Of a stretch of DNA of 64,000 bases, positions 45,328 to 53,465 are shown piece by piece. The stretch lies in contig NZ_JAFKHE010000015.1 of assembly GCF_017307495.1 (NCBI RefSeq), positions 62,001-126,000 of the forward strand. The letters are read 5' to 3'. Numbering within the stretch: position 1 is the stretch's first letter; each line of letters starts with the position of its first letter. The notes under the pieces are model-generated. The model was not told where the DNA came from and did not search any database. It was given only the letters and a program-made list of their open reading frames with translations. This DNA is from Devosia sp. (GTDB taxonomy: Bacteria; Pseudomonadota; Alphaproteobacteria; Rhizobiales; Devosiaceae). Made by a program: the position numbers and the translations under genes.

Positions 45328-45352
45328 GGGGGCGGGCGGGGGCGGGGTTTTT
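45328..45352 (+). other. G-quadruplex-type G-run tract followed by T5
   Basis: Four runs of G (5, 3, 5 and 4) separated by single C bases occupy 45328-45347, directly followed by TTTTT. This meets the strict G4 pattern. It lies between the dehydrogenase stop and the LacI gene and might end upstream transcription. An additional G5 run is at 45313-45317. Confidence 0.55.
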
Positions 45353-45374
45353 GCGTGGGTTGAGGGGTGAGTTG

Positions 45375-45390
45375 ATTTAACGATATATGT
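45375..45390. promoter_or_regulatory. Candidate operator upstream of LacI gene (ATTTAACGATATATGT)
   Basis: This sequence matches the one at 46797-46812 at 14 of 16 positions and lies 22 bases before the regulator's start codon. Sharing between regulator and downstream operon implies autoregulation by the LacI protein encoded here. Confidence 0.6.
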
Positions 45391-45412
45391 GTTGGGGACT
45401 TGAGGTGATGCG

Positions 45413-46453
45413 TTGGGCGTAGAGGACAGGCCGAAGGCGCGGGCGACGATCAAGGATGTGGCGCGCGCCGCCGAGGTGTCGCCGATGACCGTGTCGAACG
45501 TGCTCAACGGCCGGCTGCAGTTCGTCAGCCCGGCGACGCGCAAGCGCGTCGAGCGCGAGATCGAGCGGCTGAACTACCGGCGCTCGACCAATGCGCGCAA
45601 CCTGCGTGTCGCCGAGCAGCGCTCGATCGGCATGGTCATCGTCGACGAGTCGCCGACCTTCCTCGCCGACTTCTTCACCTGCCAGGTGGTGGCGGGGCTC
45701 GCCAACGTGCTCAACGGCGCGGACTACACGCTGACCATCCAGGGCATGGCGGCGAGCGCGCTCGAGCAATCGATGATCCTCAAGAACTACGAGGTCGGGG
45801 GCTTCTGTGCGATGGTCGCCGGGCCGGCCGAACAGCGCCGGGCGGTGATCCACCGCCTCGCCGAACTCGACCAGCCACTGGTCGTGTTCCAGGCCTCGGT
45901 GGACGGCGAGAAGCCAGACGTGTGCAGCGTCCGGCAGGACGACCGCGGTGGCGGGCGGCTGATCGGCGACCACCTGCTGGCGCGCCGGGCGAGCGAATTG
46001 CTGATGGTCGTGCCCGGACAGGACTGGCCGGCGATCGAGAACCGCGCCGCCGGGATCTCCGACAGCATCGCGGCGGCGGGCGGAGAGGCGCGCCTGACCA
46101 TGCTGCGCGCCAAGAGCGAATCGTTTGCCGACGTGCAGGCGGCGGTCGCCTCCTATCTCGACCAGCATCCGTTGCCCGATGCGGTGATCGGGGCCAACGA
46201 CCCGATCGCGATCGCGGCCATGCTGCTGCTCAACGATCGCGGCGTCAGCGTGCCGGGCCAGGTGCGGGTGGTCGGGTTCAACGGCTTCGATGCGCACCTC
46301 TATTCCCGCCCGCACCTGACGACCGTGCTGTCGCCGGCCTATGCGCTGGGCGAGCGGGCAGGGCAGGCCATGCTCGACCGCCTGCGCGACGGGCACTTCG
46401 CGCGGCGGGATCACCTGCTGCCGGTGGTCTTCGAGCAGGGCTTCACCACGTAG
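45413..46453 (+). CDS. LacI-family transcriptional regulator
   Basis: A 346-residue regulator beginning at TTG with GAGGTGA close upstream; the ATG at 45408 is in another frame and hits a stop at once. The helix-turn-helix is at residues 11-33 (TIKDVARAAEVSPMTVSNVLN) and the hinge region follows. The ligand domain has SIGMVIVDESPTFLADFF, DAVIGANDPIAIAAMLLL and RVVGFNGFDAHLYSRPHLTTV. It precedes the sugar-acid dehydratase operon, and a shared operator-like sequence links the two. Confidence 0.92.
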   Translation: MGVEDRPKARATIKDVARAAEVSPMTVSNVLNGRLQFVSPATRKRVEREIERLNYRRSTNARNLRVAEQRSIGMVIVDESPTFLADFFTCQVVAGLANVLNGADYTLTIQGMAASALEQSMILKNYEVGGFCAMVAGPAEQRRAVIHRLAELDQPLVVFQASVDGEKPDVCSVRQDDRGGGRLIGDHLLARRASELLMVVPGQDWPAIENRAAGISDSIAAAGGEARLTMLRAKSESFADVQAAVASYLDQHPLPDAVIGANDPIAIAAMLLLNDRGVSVPGQVRVVGFNGFDAHLYSRPHLTTVLSPAYALGERAGQAMLDRLRDGHFARRDHLLPVVFEQGFTT

Positions 46454-46485
46454 GGCTTCTCACGGTGGGCCCGTCCATCCCCGGT

Positions 46486-46585
46486 GTCATCCCGGCGCAG
46501 GCCGGGATCCATCTCTCCACCTGCGCCAACTGAGAGTTGGTTCCCAGCTTTCGCTGGGATGACAGCCGGTGGTGAGGCAATGAAC
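46486..46585. repeat. Palindromic intergenic repeat, copy 2
   Basis: GTCATCCCGGCGCAGGCCGGGATCCATCTCTCCAC in outline (left hairpin CCCGG/CCGGG), then the right hairpin CCCAGC-TTTC-GCTGGG and ATGACAGCCGGTGGTGA. Ends match the copy at 19082-19172. Confidence 0.8.
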
Positions 46586-46651
46586 CGGCCGTTTCAATCA
46601 GGCCGTGAAATGCTCCGGGTGCCGCAGAGACTTCGCGCCCGACCATCGGTC

Positions 46652-46730
46652 GTCATCCGCGGGCTTGACCCGCGGACCCATGGGATGTCGCGGGCATCGC
46701 TGGGTCCCCGGGTCTTCGCCCGGGGATGAC
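46652..46730. repeat. Palindromic intergenic repeat (GTCAT...ATGAC), third form
   Basis: It starts GTCATCCGCGGGCTTGACCCGCGGA, with stem CCGCGGG/CCCGCGG, and ends with stem CCCCGGG/CCCGGGG then ATGAC. It follows repeat copy 2 by about 70 bases, making the 428-base gap 46454-46881 mostly repeat DNA plus the dehydratase promoter. Confidence 0.75.
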
Positions 46731-46780
46731 GGCGATGAATGGCCAGATCCCGGCTACATCCCGGCACCCAAGAAAGCCCC

Positions 46781-46812
46781 TTGACGCGCGTCGTACATTT
46801 AACGTTACATGT
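46781..46812 (+). promoter_or_regulatory. Promoter/operator of the sugar-acid dehydratase operon
   Basis: TTGACG at 46781-46786 fits a -35 box. At 46796-46811 CATTTAAC/GTTACATG is a CG-centred near-palindrome (7 of 8 pairs), a LacI-type operator placed over the expected -10 region. It matches the element before the LacI gene at 45375-45390. Confidence 0.65.
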
Positions 46813-46881
46813 CATTCGTCACTGGGACGCCGCAGGAGGGCCGCGGGATCGCCGCAGTGATGAACGAGGGATGAACGGCAC

Positions 46882-48648
46882 ATGGCCGACCGAACCATGC
46901 AAGCTGACGGGCAGAGGCCCGTCGGCGCCAGCGAACCGCGCGCCTATCGCAGCGCCGAGTGGTTCGCCCGGGAAGGCAAGTACGGCTTCATTCCGCGCAG
47001 CTGGATGAAGAGCCAGGGCTTCTCGCCCGAGCTGCTCGACGGCCGGCCGGTGATCGGCATCTGCAATACCTGGTCGGAGCTGACCAACTGCAACCGGCAC
47101 CTGCGCGAGCTCGCCGAGCACGTGAAGCGCGGCGTGCTGATGGCCGGCGGCTTCCCGCTGGAGTTTCCGGTCACGAGCCTGGGCGAGCCGCTGATGCGGC
47201 CGACCACCATGATGTTCCGCAACCTCGCGGCGATGGATGTCGAGGAGACCATCCGCGCCAATCCGATCGATGGCGTCGTGCTGCTCGCCGGATGCGACAA
47301 GACCACGCCGGCGGTGCTGATGGGTGCGGCGAGCTGCGACGTGCCCTCGATCCTCGTCTCCGGCGGTCCGATGCTGAACGGCCGTTTCCGCGGCCGCACG
47401 CTCGGCTCGGGCACCGACATGTTCAAGCTGGACGAGGAGTATCGCACCGGCAAGATCAGCAAGGCCGAGCTCGATGCGGCCGAGGCGGCGATGAGCCGGT
47501 CCGCCGGTTCGTGCATGACCATGGGTACCGCCTCGACCATGGCCTCGCTTGGCGAGGCGCTGGGCATCGGCCTGCCGATGAATGGCTCCATCCCCGCTGC
47601 CGACAGCCGCCGTGCCGTGCTCGCCGAAGAGTCCGGCAAGCGCATCGTCGAGCTGGTGCGGCAGAACATCACCATTTCGCAGATCCTGACCCGCCCGGCA
47701 TTCGAGAACGCGGTACGCGTCAACGGCGCCATCGGCGGCTCGACGAACGCGGTGGTGCACCTGCTCGCGCTCGCCGGCCGACTCGGCGTCGATTTCAAGC
47801 TCGAGGACTGGGACCGGCTCGGCCGCGACGTGCCGACCATCGTCGACCTGAAACCCTCGGGCCGCTTCCTGATGGAAGAGTTCTTCGATGCCGGCGGCCT
47901 GCCGGTGGTGATGCAGCGGATCGGGCACCTGCTCAACCTCGACGCCCCGGCGGTCGAGGGCGGCACGATCGGCGCGCGCATCGCCTCGGCGCAGTGCTGG
48001 GACGACGAGGTGATCCGGCCGCTGGATCGGCCGCTGACGGGGCAGGGGGGCATCATGGTGCTCAAGGGCAACCTTGCCCCCGACGGGGCGATCATCAAGC
48101 CGTCCGCCGCCTCGCCGCGCCTGATGCAGCATCGCGGCCGCGCCATGGTGTTCGAGAATGCCGAGGACATGCGCGCCCGCATCGACGACCCGGCGCTGGA
48201 TGTCGATGCCGACACCGTGCTGGTGCTGAAGAACGCCGGTCCGCGCGGTTATCCCGGCATGCCGGAAGTCGGGACCATGTCGCTGCCCAAGAAGCTGCTC
48301 GAACGGGGCGTCACCGACATGGTGCGCATCTCGGACGCGCGCATGAGCGGCACCGCCTTCGGCACCGTGATCCTTCACGTTGCGCCGGAATCGGCAGTCG
48401 GCGGACCGCTGGCGCTGGTCCGCAGCGGCGACTTCATCACCATCGACGCGGCCGGACGCCGGCTCGAAGTCGAGGTGTCGGACGAGGAACTCGCCCGTCG
48501 CCGCGCCGAGTTCGTACCGCCGCCGCCGGCCTACGAGCGCGGCTATGGCCGGCTCTACATCGATCACGTGCAGCAGGCCGACAAGGGCGTCGACTTCGAT
48601 TTCCTGGTCGGCGGCAGCGGCACGCCTCCCTCAAAAGTCTCTTTCTAG
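46882..48648 (+). CDS. IlvD/Edd-family sugar-acid dehydratase (L-arabinonate dehydratase-like)
   Basis: A 588-residue Fe-S dehydratase. Three cluster cysteines are visible at Cys70 (ELTNCNRH), Cys138 (AGCDKTTP) and Cys211 (GSCMTMGTAST); their spacings equal those known for Rhizobium L-arabinonate dehydratase. The catalytic Ser489 lies in RMSGTAFG. The N-terminal RSAEWFAR also resembles pentonate dehydratases, so a 2-keto-3-deoxy acid should be the product. D-xylonate, L-arabinonate, D-galactonate or D-fuconate are all possible substrates. It is the first gene of the LacI-controlled operon. Confidence 0.88.
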   Translation: MADRTMQADGQRPVGASEPRAYRSAEWFAREGKYGFIPRSWMKSQGFSPELLDGRPVIGICNTWSELTNCNRHLRELAEHVKRGVLMAGGFPLEFPVTSLGEPLMRPTTMMFRNLAAMDVEETIRANPIDGVVLLAGCDKTTPAVLMGAASCDVPSILVSGGPMLNGRFRGRTLGSGTDMFKLDEEYRTGKISKAELDAAEAAMSRSAGSCMTMGTASTMASLGEALGIGLPMNGSIPAADSRRAVLAEESGKRIVELVRQNITISQILTRPAFENAVRVNGAIGGSTNAVVHLLALAGRLGVDFKLEDWDRLGRDVPTIVDLKPSGRFLMEEFFDAGGLPVVMQRIGHLLNLDAPAVEGGTIGARIASAQCWDDEVIRPLDRPLTGQGGIMVLKGNLAPDGAIIKPSAASPRLMQHRGRAMVFENAEDMRARIDDPALDVDADTVLVLKNAGPRGYPGMPEVGTMSLPKKLLERGVTDMVRISDARMSGTAFGTVILHVAPESAVGGPLALVRSGDFITIDAAGRRLEVEVSDEELARRRAEFVPPPPAYERGYGRLYIDHVQQADKGVDFDFLVGGSGTPPSKVSF

Positions 48649-48665
48649 ATCAAAGGTTTGTGTCA

Positions 48666-49343
48666 GTGACCGTGTTGACCTCACGCCAGAACCCACCGCT
48701 TCCCGAAGGTTGGAAGCAGCTCTACTCGACCGTGCTGAGCGACGCGCTCGATGCCATCGGCATCTGGAACCAGGCGATGTCGGCAAGGATCCGGCCGCTC
48801 GACGATGCCCTCAGGTTGTGTGGCCGGGCCCGGACCGCGCAGTACATGGAGGTGCCGTTCGTCGAGGAGGGAACCAACCCCTACGAGCTCGAGATCGCCA
48901 TCGTCGACGACCTCAAGCCGGGGGACGTCGCGGTGTTCTCCTGCGGCGGCTCCTCGCGCATCGCGCCCTGGGGCAGCCTGCTCTCCACCGCCACCCAGGT
49001 TCGTGGCGCCGCGGGGTGCATCACCGACGGCTTCGTGCGCGACATCCTCGGCATCCGGGAGATGAAACTGCCGGTGTTCCACGCCGGCATCGCGCCGCTT
49101 GACTCCAAGGGGCGCGGACAGATCCAGGCGGTCGACGTGCCGGTGATCGTCGACGGCGTTCGCGTCGAGCCGGGTGACTTCGTCTTCGGCGATGCCGATG
49201 GCGTGGTGGTCGTGCCCAGGGCAGTCGAGGCCGAGGTGCTCAAGCTCGCCTTCGACAAGATCAACGGCGAGAGCCACACGATGACGGAACTGCGCCAGGG
49301 CGCGTTCCTGCGCGACGTCTACGCCAAGTACGGAGTGCTGTGA
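48666..49343 (+). CDS. RraA-like protein (4-hydroxy-4-methyl-2-oxoglutarate aldolase family)
   Basis: A 225-residue RraA-fold protein. I start at GTG 48666, 8 bases after AAAGG; GTG at 48672 is an alternative. The long frame running back through the dehydratase gene is not coding. The core pattern is GDVAVFSCGGSSRIAPWGSLLSTAT, then GAAGCITDGFVRDILG (the metal-binding Asp and substrate Arg of class II aldolases) and GDFVFGDADGVVVVP. Family members cleave or decarboxylate 2-oxo acids, or inhibit RNase E. Next to a 2-keto-3-deoxy acid producer, an aldolase role is more likely. Confidence 0.82.
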   Translation: MTVLTSRQNPPLPEGWKQLYSTVLSDALDAIGIWNQAMSARIRPLDDALRLCGRARTAQYMEVPFVEEGTNPYELEIAIVDDLKPGDVAVFSCGGSSRIAPWGSLLSTATQVRGAAGCITDGFVRDILGIREMKLPVFHAGIAPLDSKGRGQIQAVDVPVIVDGVRVEPGDFVFGDADGVVVVPRAVEAEVLKLAFDKINGESHTMTELRQGAFLRDVYAKYGVL

Positions 49344-50371
49344 TGGCCACGGGAGAAAACGTCACCCCCACACGCCAGTACTCGATCGCCGGGCTTTTCA
49401 AGGTAGAAGGCACGGCGATCGCCCTGGTGCTGGCGCTGCTGATCCTGGTGTTCATGATCACCGCGCCGCGGGCCTTTCTCGGCTTCCGCGTCTATATGAG
49501 CTTCATGGCGACGGTGCCGCCGCCGATGATCATCGCGCTGGGCCTGACCCTCGTGGTGGTGGCGGGAGAGATGGATCTCTCCTTTCCCTCGGTCATCGCC
49601 ATGGCCAGCTACGTCTTCTGCATCCTCTACCAGAACTACGATATGACCTGGGTGGCGCTGCTCGCGGCGCTCGCCGCCGGCACGGTGATGGGCTTCATCA
49701 ACGGCCTTGTCGTCACCAAGCTGGGCATCCCCTCGCTGATCGCAACGCTGGCCATGCTGTTCCTGTGGGGCGGGCTGACCACGGTGGTGTCGAACGGCAT
49801 GTCGCTGGCCATCCCGCAGATCGAGGGCGACCTGATCCACACCATGCTGGCGGGACGGATCGGGGTGTTCCCGGTGCAGTTCCTGTGGGCGCTCGCCATC
49901 GCGGTGCTGATGTGGCTGATCCTCAACCGCCACCGGTTCGGCGAGAACCTGCTGTTCATCGGCGACAGCCTGAGGGTGGCCAAGGTGGTCGGCATCCAGA
50001 TCGATCGCGAGAAGATCAAGCTGTTCACGCTCATGGGGACGCTCTCGGCACTGGCCGGCGTGTTCCTGACGCTCGAGACGACGACCTACTTCTCCAATGC
50101 CGGGATGGGGTACCTGCTCACCGTCGTTGCGGCGGTGTTCATCGGCGGCACTTCGATCTTCGGCGGCTCGGGCAAGATGGCCGGCACCGTGTTCGGTGCG
50201 CTGATCGTCGCCATCATCGAGGCGGGGCTGGTCGCCAGCGGCGTCCAGGGCTTCTGGACCCGGTTCTTCATCGGGCTGGTCTTCATCATCTCGGTCACCA
50301 TGAACGCAGCGCTCGAGGACCCGGACAAGGTCCCGCTGCTCAAAGAGCTTCGCTCGAGGGCGAGGAAGTAG
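49343..50371 (+). CDS. ABC sugar transporter permease, CUT2 type (RbsC/FrcC-like)
   Basis: A 342-residue permease whose ATG overlaps the RraA stop as TGATG (GTG one codon earlier is also in frame). It has about nine membrane segments; conserved parts are PPMIIALGLTLVVVAGEMDLSFPSVIAMASYVF, GFINGLVVTKLGIPSLIATLAMLF and FIGGTSIFGGSGKMAGTVFGALIVAIIEAGLVASG, which define BPD_transp_2 monosaccharide permeases. It works with the following binding protein and ATPase. Confidence 0.92.
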   Translation: MATGENVTPTRQYSIAGLFKVEGTAIALVLALLILVFMITAPRAFLGFRVYMSFMATVPPPMIIALGLTLVVVAGEMDLSFPSVIAMASYVFCILYQNYDMTWVALLAALAAGTVMGFINGLVVTKLGIPSLIATLAMLFLWGGLTTVVSNGMSLAIPQIEGDLIHTMLAGRIGVFPVQFLWALAIAVLMWLILNRHRFGENLLFIGDSLRVAKVVGIQIDREKIKLFTLMGTLSALAGVFLTLETTTYFSNAGMGYLLTVVAAVFIGGTSIFGGSGKMAGTVFGALIVAIIEAGLVASGVQGFWTRFFIGLVFIISVTMNAALEDPDKVPLLKELRSRARK

Positions 50372-50422
50372 GCGCTTCGCCCTGGGGGGCAAGCCGCTGA
50401 CAAGGGAAAAGGGACAAACAAC

Positions 50423-51397
50423 ATGCGCAAGATAGTTAGGGGCCTTGCCGGCCTGGTCCTGTCGAGCCTGCTCATGGCGCCGGTCGCCATGGCACAGGAC
50501 GCCGTCGACTCCGGCATGACCATGTATTTCCAGATGGGCGGCAATCCGGGCGACACCGCCTCGCTCGCCCGTGAGCTCGGGGCTCGCGAAGCGGCCCGCG
50601 TGCTCAAGGTCAACCTGATCGAGCAGCATTCGGGCTGGGATCCGAACAAGATGCTGGTGCAGGCCAACGAGGCGCTCGCCGCCGCGCCGGACGCCATCGC
50701 CATCATGGGTCATCCGGGCGTCGACGGGATGAAGTCGTTCCTCGAGAAGGCCAAGGAAGAGGGCATTGTCGTCGTCGCCACCGACACCAACCTGCCCGGC
50801 ACCGGCATCAACTATTTCGGCGCCGACAGCTTCGGGGCCGGGCAGAACCTCGCCAACATGGCGATCGCAAACGGCGGGCTGAAGGCCGGCGACAAGGTGC
50901 TGGTCTATGGCGCCTTCATCGAGGGCGCGCCGGGCGCCATCACCGCCAAGGGCACGCTGGACGCGCTCAACACGGCGGGCATGAAGGTCGATACGCTGCA
51001 GTGGAGCCAGGAGCAGGTGCTCGACCCGGCGCTGTCGGTGCCGGTGCTGGTCGCCTATCTCGAGAGCAACCCCGATGCCAAGGCGATCCTGGTGCCGGGC
51101 CATGGCGGCGTGACCGCCGTGCTGGCCAAGGTGCTGAAGGACGCCGGCAAGCAGCCGGGCGAGGTCATCGCCGCCGGCTTCGACATCTCGGCCGCCTCGA
51201 TCGAGGGCGTGAAGTCCGGCTACATCACCGCCGTGCTCGACCAGCAGCCCTACCTGCAGGGCTTCTACGGCGTGCTCTCGGCCGTGCTGCAGAAGAAGTA
51301 CGGGCTGGGTGGGGTGACGATGTACACCTCGACCGGCGCCATGACCAAGGACAACGTCGACCTGCTCGAAGGCCTGGTCAAGACCGGCATCCGCTGA
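50423..51397 (+). CDS. ABC sugar transporter solute-binding protein, CUT2 type (RbsB-like)
   Basis: A 324-residue periplasmic type-1 binding protein. The Sec signal ends AMAQDA; the mature part has MTMYFQMGGNPGDTASLARELG, NEALAAAPDAIAIMGHPGVDGM, VVVATDTNLPGTG and VIAAGFDISAASIEGVKSGYITAVLDQQPYLQGF, the standard hinge and ligand-loop pattern for ribose/pentose/hexose binding. It lies between permease and ATPase genes and is followed by three hairpins. Confidence 0.92.
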   Translation: MRKIVRGLAGLVLSSLLMAPVAMAQDAVDSGMTMYFQMGGNPGDTASLARELGAREAARVLKVNLIEQHSGWDPNKMLVQANEALAAAPDAIAIMGHPGVDGMKSFLEKAKEEGIVVVATDTNLPGTGINYFGADSFGAGQNLANMAIANGGLKAGDKVLVYGAFIEGAPGAITAKGTLDALNTAGMKVDTLQWSQEQVLDPALSVPVLVAYLESNPDAKAILVPGHGGVTAVLAKVLKDAGKQPGEVIAAGFDISAASIEGVKSGYITAVLDQQPYLQGFYGVLSAVLQKKYGLGGVTMYTSTGAMTKDNVDLLEGLVKTGIR

Positions 51398-51413
51398 TCC
51401 CCGACGGCGCGAT

Positions 51414-51535
51414 CCTCACCACTCCCGTGGTGGTGAGGTCGGATCGCGCAGCGATCCGGGCGAGGGGGCCTTTGCCCCGGTGCCTTGTGGCAAGGCCCCC
51501 TCACCCCGCCCTCTCCCGCAAAGGGAGAGGGGGCG
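51414..51535 (+). other. Hairpin-rich segment between CUT2 binding-protein and ATPase genes
   Basis: The 185-base gap contains successive stems: CCTCACCAC/GTGGTGAGG at 51414-51438, GGATCGC-GCA-GCGATCC at 51440-51456, GAGGGGGCCTTTGCC/GGCAAGGCCCCCTC at 51462-51502 (one bulge), and CCCTCTCCC-GCAAA-GGGAGAGGG beyond. The last belongs to the same repeat type as 34889-34998. They probably protect binding-protein mRNA or reduce readthrough into the ATPase. Confidence 0.65.
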
Positions 51536-51582
51536 CCGGGGCCCGTGCCGCGCGCCACTGCGAACTCCACAGGAACCAGACA

Positions 51583-52356
51583 ATGAGCTCCACCCCGATC
51601 GTCCGGCTCGAGAATGTCGGCAAGCAATATGGCAAGGTCGTCAGCCTGAAGAACGTGACGCTCGAGATCGGCTCAAACGAGATCGTCGGGCTGATCGGCG
51701 ACAACGGCGCCGGCAAATCGACGCTGATCAAGGTGCTGACCGGCGTCGAGCAGCCGACGAGCGGCGCCATCTATGTACGCGGCCAGAAGATCGATGCGGC
51801 GAGCTACTCCGTGAAGGAGGCGCACAAGCTCAAGATCGAGACCGTCTACCAGGATTCCTCGCTGGGCGAGAAGCAGCCGCTGTGGCGCAACTTCTTCGTC
51901 GGCCGGCCGATCACCAACCGCTTCGGCTTCATCGACGTGAAGGCCGAGAAAAAGGTGGCCAACCAGATCATGCGCTCGACCATCGGCTTTCGCGGCGTCG
52001 GCATCGACGTCGATACGCCGGTGAGCCGGCTGTCGGGCGGCGAGCGGCAGGGCGTCGCCATCGGGCGCGCCATGCATTTCGACAGCGACCTGATCGTGCT
52101 CGACGAGCCGACGGTGGCGCTGGCGCTCAAGGAAGTGAGCAAGGTGCTCGACTTCATCCGCTCGATCAAGTCGGGCGGGCGCAGCTGCATCTATATCGAG
52201 CACAACATCCACCACGTGCATGACGTCTGCGACCGGCTGGTCGTGCTCGACCGCGGCGAGGTGGCGCTCGACGTGCCGACCTCGTCGATGACCTACACCG
52301 AACTCACCGATTTCCTGATGTCGCTGCATCGCCAGCGCGTCGTCGGGGCTGCCTGA
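51583..52356 (+). CDS. ABC sugar transporter ATP-binding protein, single-domain CUT2 type (FrcA-like)
   Basis: A 257-residue ATPase. The ATG at 51583 has AGGAA upstream; the open frame back into the binding-protein gene is spurious. Walker A GDNGAGKST is at about residues 39-47, the Q-loop is VYQDSSLGEKQPLWRN, the signature LSGGERQG and Walker B LIVLDEPTVALA are present, and the H-loop is YIEHNIHHVHDV. Unlike RbsA it has one nucleotide-binding domain, as in FrcBCA systems, so it would act as a homodimer. Confidence 0.92.
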   Translation: MSSTPIVRLENVGKQYGKVVSLKNVTLEIGSNEIVGLIGDNGAGKSTLIKVLTGVEQPTSGAIYVRGQKIDAASYSVKEAHKLKIETVYQDSSLGEKQPLWRNFFVGRPITNRFGFIDVKAEKKVANQIMRSTIGFRGVGIDVDTPVSRLSGGERQGVAIGRAMHFDSDLIVLDEPTVALALKEVSKVLDFIRSIKSGGRSCIYIEHNIHHVHDVCDRLVVLDRGEVALDVPTSSMTYTELTDFLMSLHRQRVVGAA

Positions 52357-52375
52357 ACTCCTGGAGGACCGGCCG

Positions 52376-53248
52376 ATGGCCAAGCGTGCCTATTGCGACT
52401 GTCACGTCAACATCTACAACCAGGAGCATATCCTGCCGCTCTACTGGACGCTGCACGGGCGCGTGCGCAAGGGCGAGATCACCCACCAGTCCGATGCCGA
52501 TACGCTCTACACGGCGATGGCCGACGTCGAGAAGGCGATCATCTTCACGCTGCGCTATGCCGACGCCATCGGCGTCGAGGGCGACGACGAGACGACGGCC
52601 GCCGCGGTGGCCAAGTACCCGGACAAGTTCGTCGGCTTCGCCTATGTCGATCCGCGCCGTGCGGACTACATGGACATGCTGGTGCACGGCATCGAGGACC
52701 TGGGCCTCAAGGGCGTCAAGTTCGGGCCGATCTACAACGGCGTGCACCTCAGCGACCCGCGGCTCGACCCGGTCTACGAATACCTGCAGAAGCGCAACCT
52801 GCCGCTGACCATGCACATGGGCACGACCTACGCGCGCAATGCGCCGGTCGAGCTGGGGCGGGCCATCCATGTCGAGCCGGTGGCGATGAAATACCCCGAC
52901 CTGACCATGATCCTCGCCCATATGGGGCATCCCTGGTTCGACGAGGCGATCGTGGTGGCGCGCAAGCAGCCCAATGTGTGGCTCGAGCAGTCGGCGCTCT
53001 CGTATCGGCCCTGGCAGTACTACAACATGCTGGTGCTGGCCGAGGAGTATCGCACGGCCGACAAGATCTTCTTCGGCACGGATTTCCCGTTCGCCGGGGT
53101 AGCGGAGTCGGCCGACGGGCTGATCAACATCAACAGGCAGGTCGAGGGCACGCCGCTGCCCAGGGTCAGCGAGGAGACGATCCAGCACATCCTGTGGTCG
53201 AACCCGTTCGAGCACTGGTGGAAGGGCGACAATCCGCTCGCCAGGTAG
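52376..53248 (+). CDS. Amidohydrolase family 2 metal-dependent hydrolase
   Basis: A 290-residue TIM-barrel hydrolase. The N-terminal metal motif reads Asp8-Cys-His10-Val-Asn12 (DCHVNIY), with Asn where the second His usually stands. Other elements are GLKGVKFGPIYNGVHLSD, LTMHMGTTY (His), MILAHMGHPWFDE (His) and FFGTDFPF (metal Asp), so a single-metal site remains plausible. GGAGG is upstream. As the last gene of the CUT2/dehydratase operon it may be a lactonase or act on a later intermediate; I cannot name the substrate. Confidence 0.8.
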   Translation: MAKRAYCDCHVNIYNQEHILPLYWTLHGRVRKGEITHQSDADTLYTAMADVEKAIIFTLRYADAIGVEGDDETTAAAVAKYPDKFVGFAYVDPRRADYMDMLVHGIEDLGLKGVKFGPIYNGVHLSDPRLDPVYEYLQKRNLPLTMHMGTTYARNAPVELGRAIHVEPVAMKYPDLTMILAHMGHPWFDEAIVVARKQPNVWLEQSALSYRPWQYYNMLVLAEEYRTADKIFFGTDFPFAGVAESADGLININRQVEGTPLPRVSEETIQHILWSNPFEHWWKGDNPLAR

Positions 53249-53388
53249 GGCAGGGCGGGGGCGCACGGCGCGGCAGCAGCCGCGGGTCGGAATGGATGCG
53301 CCGCCGCTTGACACCACCCCCCGCCAAACCTAATAAGGCGCCGCGCAGTGCGCCCCGCCGGCCGGTCTCTCGACCCGCCCGCGTCAGG

Positions 53389-53465
53389 GGCGGAGTAGCT
53401 CAGTTGGTTAGAGCAGCGGAATCATAATCCGTGTGTCGGGGGTTCAAATCCCTCCTCCGCTACCA
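53389..53465 (+). tRNA. tRNA-Met (CAT)
   Basis: A 77-base tRNA with encoded CCA. The acceptor stem is GGCGGAG/CTCCGCT, the D arm GCTC/GAGC, the anticodon stem GCGGA/TCCGT with loop ATCATAA (anticodon CAT), and the T arm GGGGG-TTCAAAT-CCCTC. The AATCATAATC loop region suits elongator tRNA-Met; an Ile2 tRNA with modified C34 would look similar in sequence. Confidence 0.95.

Noticed and set aside
46959..49343. A 794-codon frame that would fuse upstream sequence to the RraA-like protein
   Set aside because: The first 1.7 kb is a shifted reading of the Fe-S dehydratase gene. Only the last 225 codons match a family, with a GTG start and ribosome-binding site at 48666.
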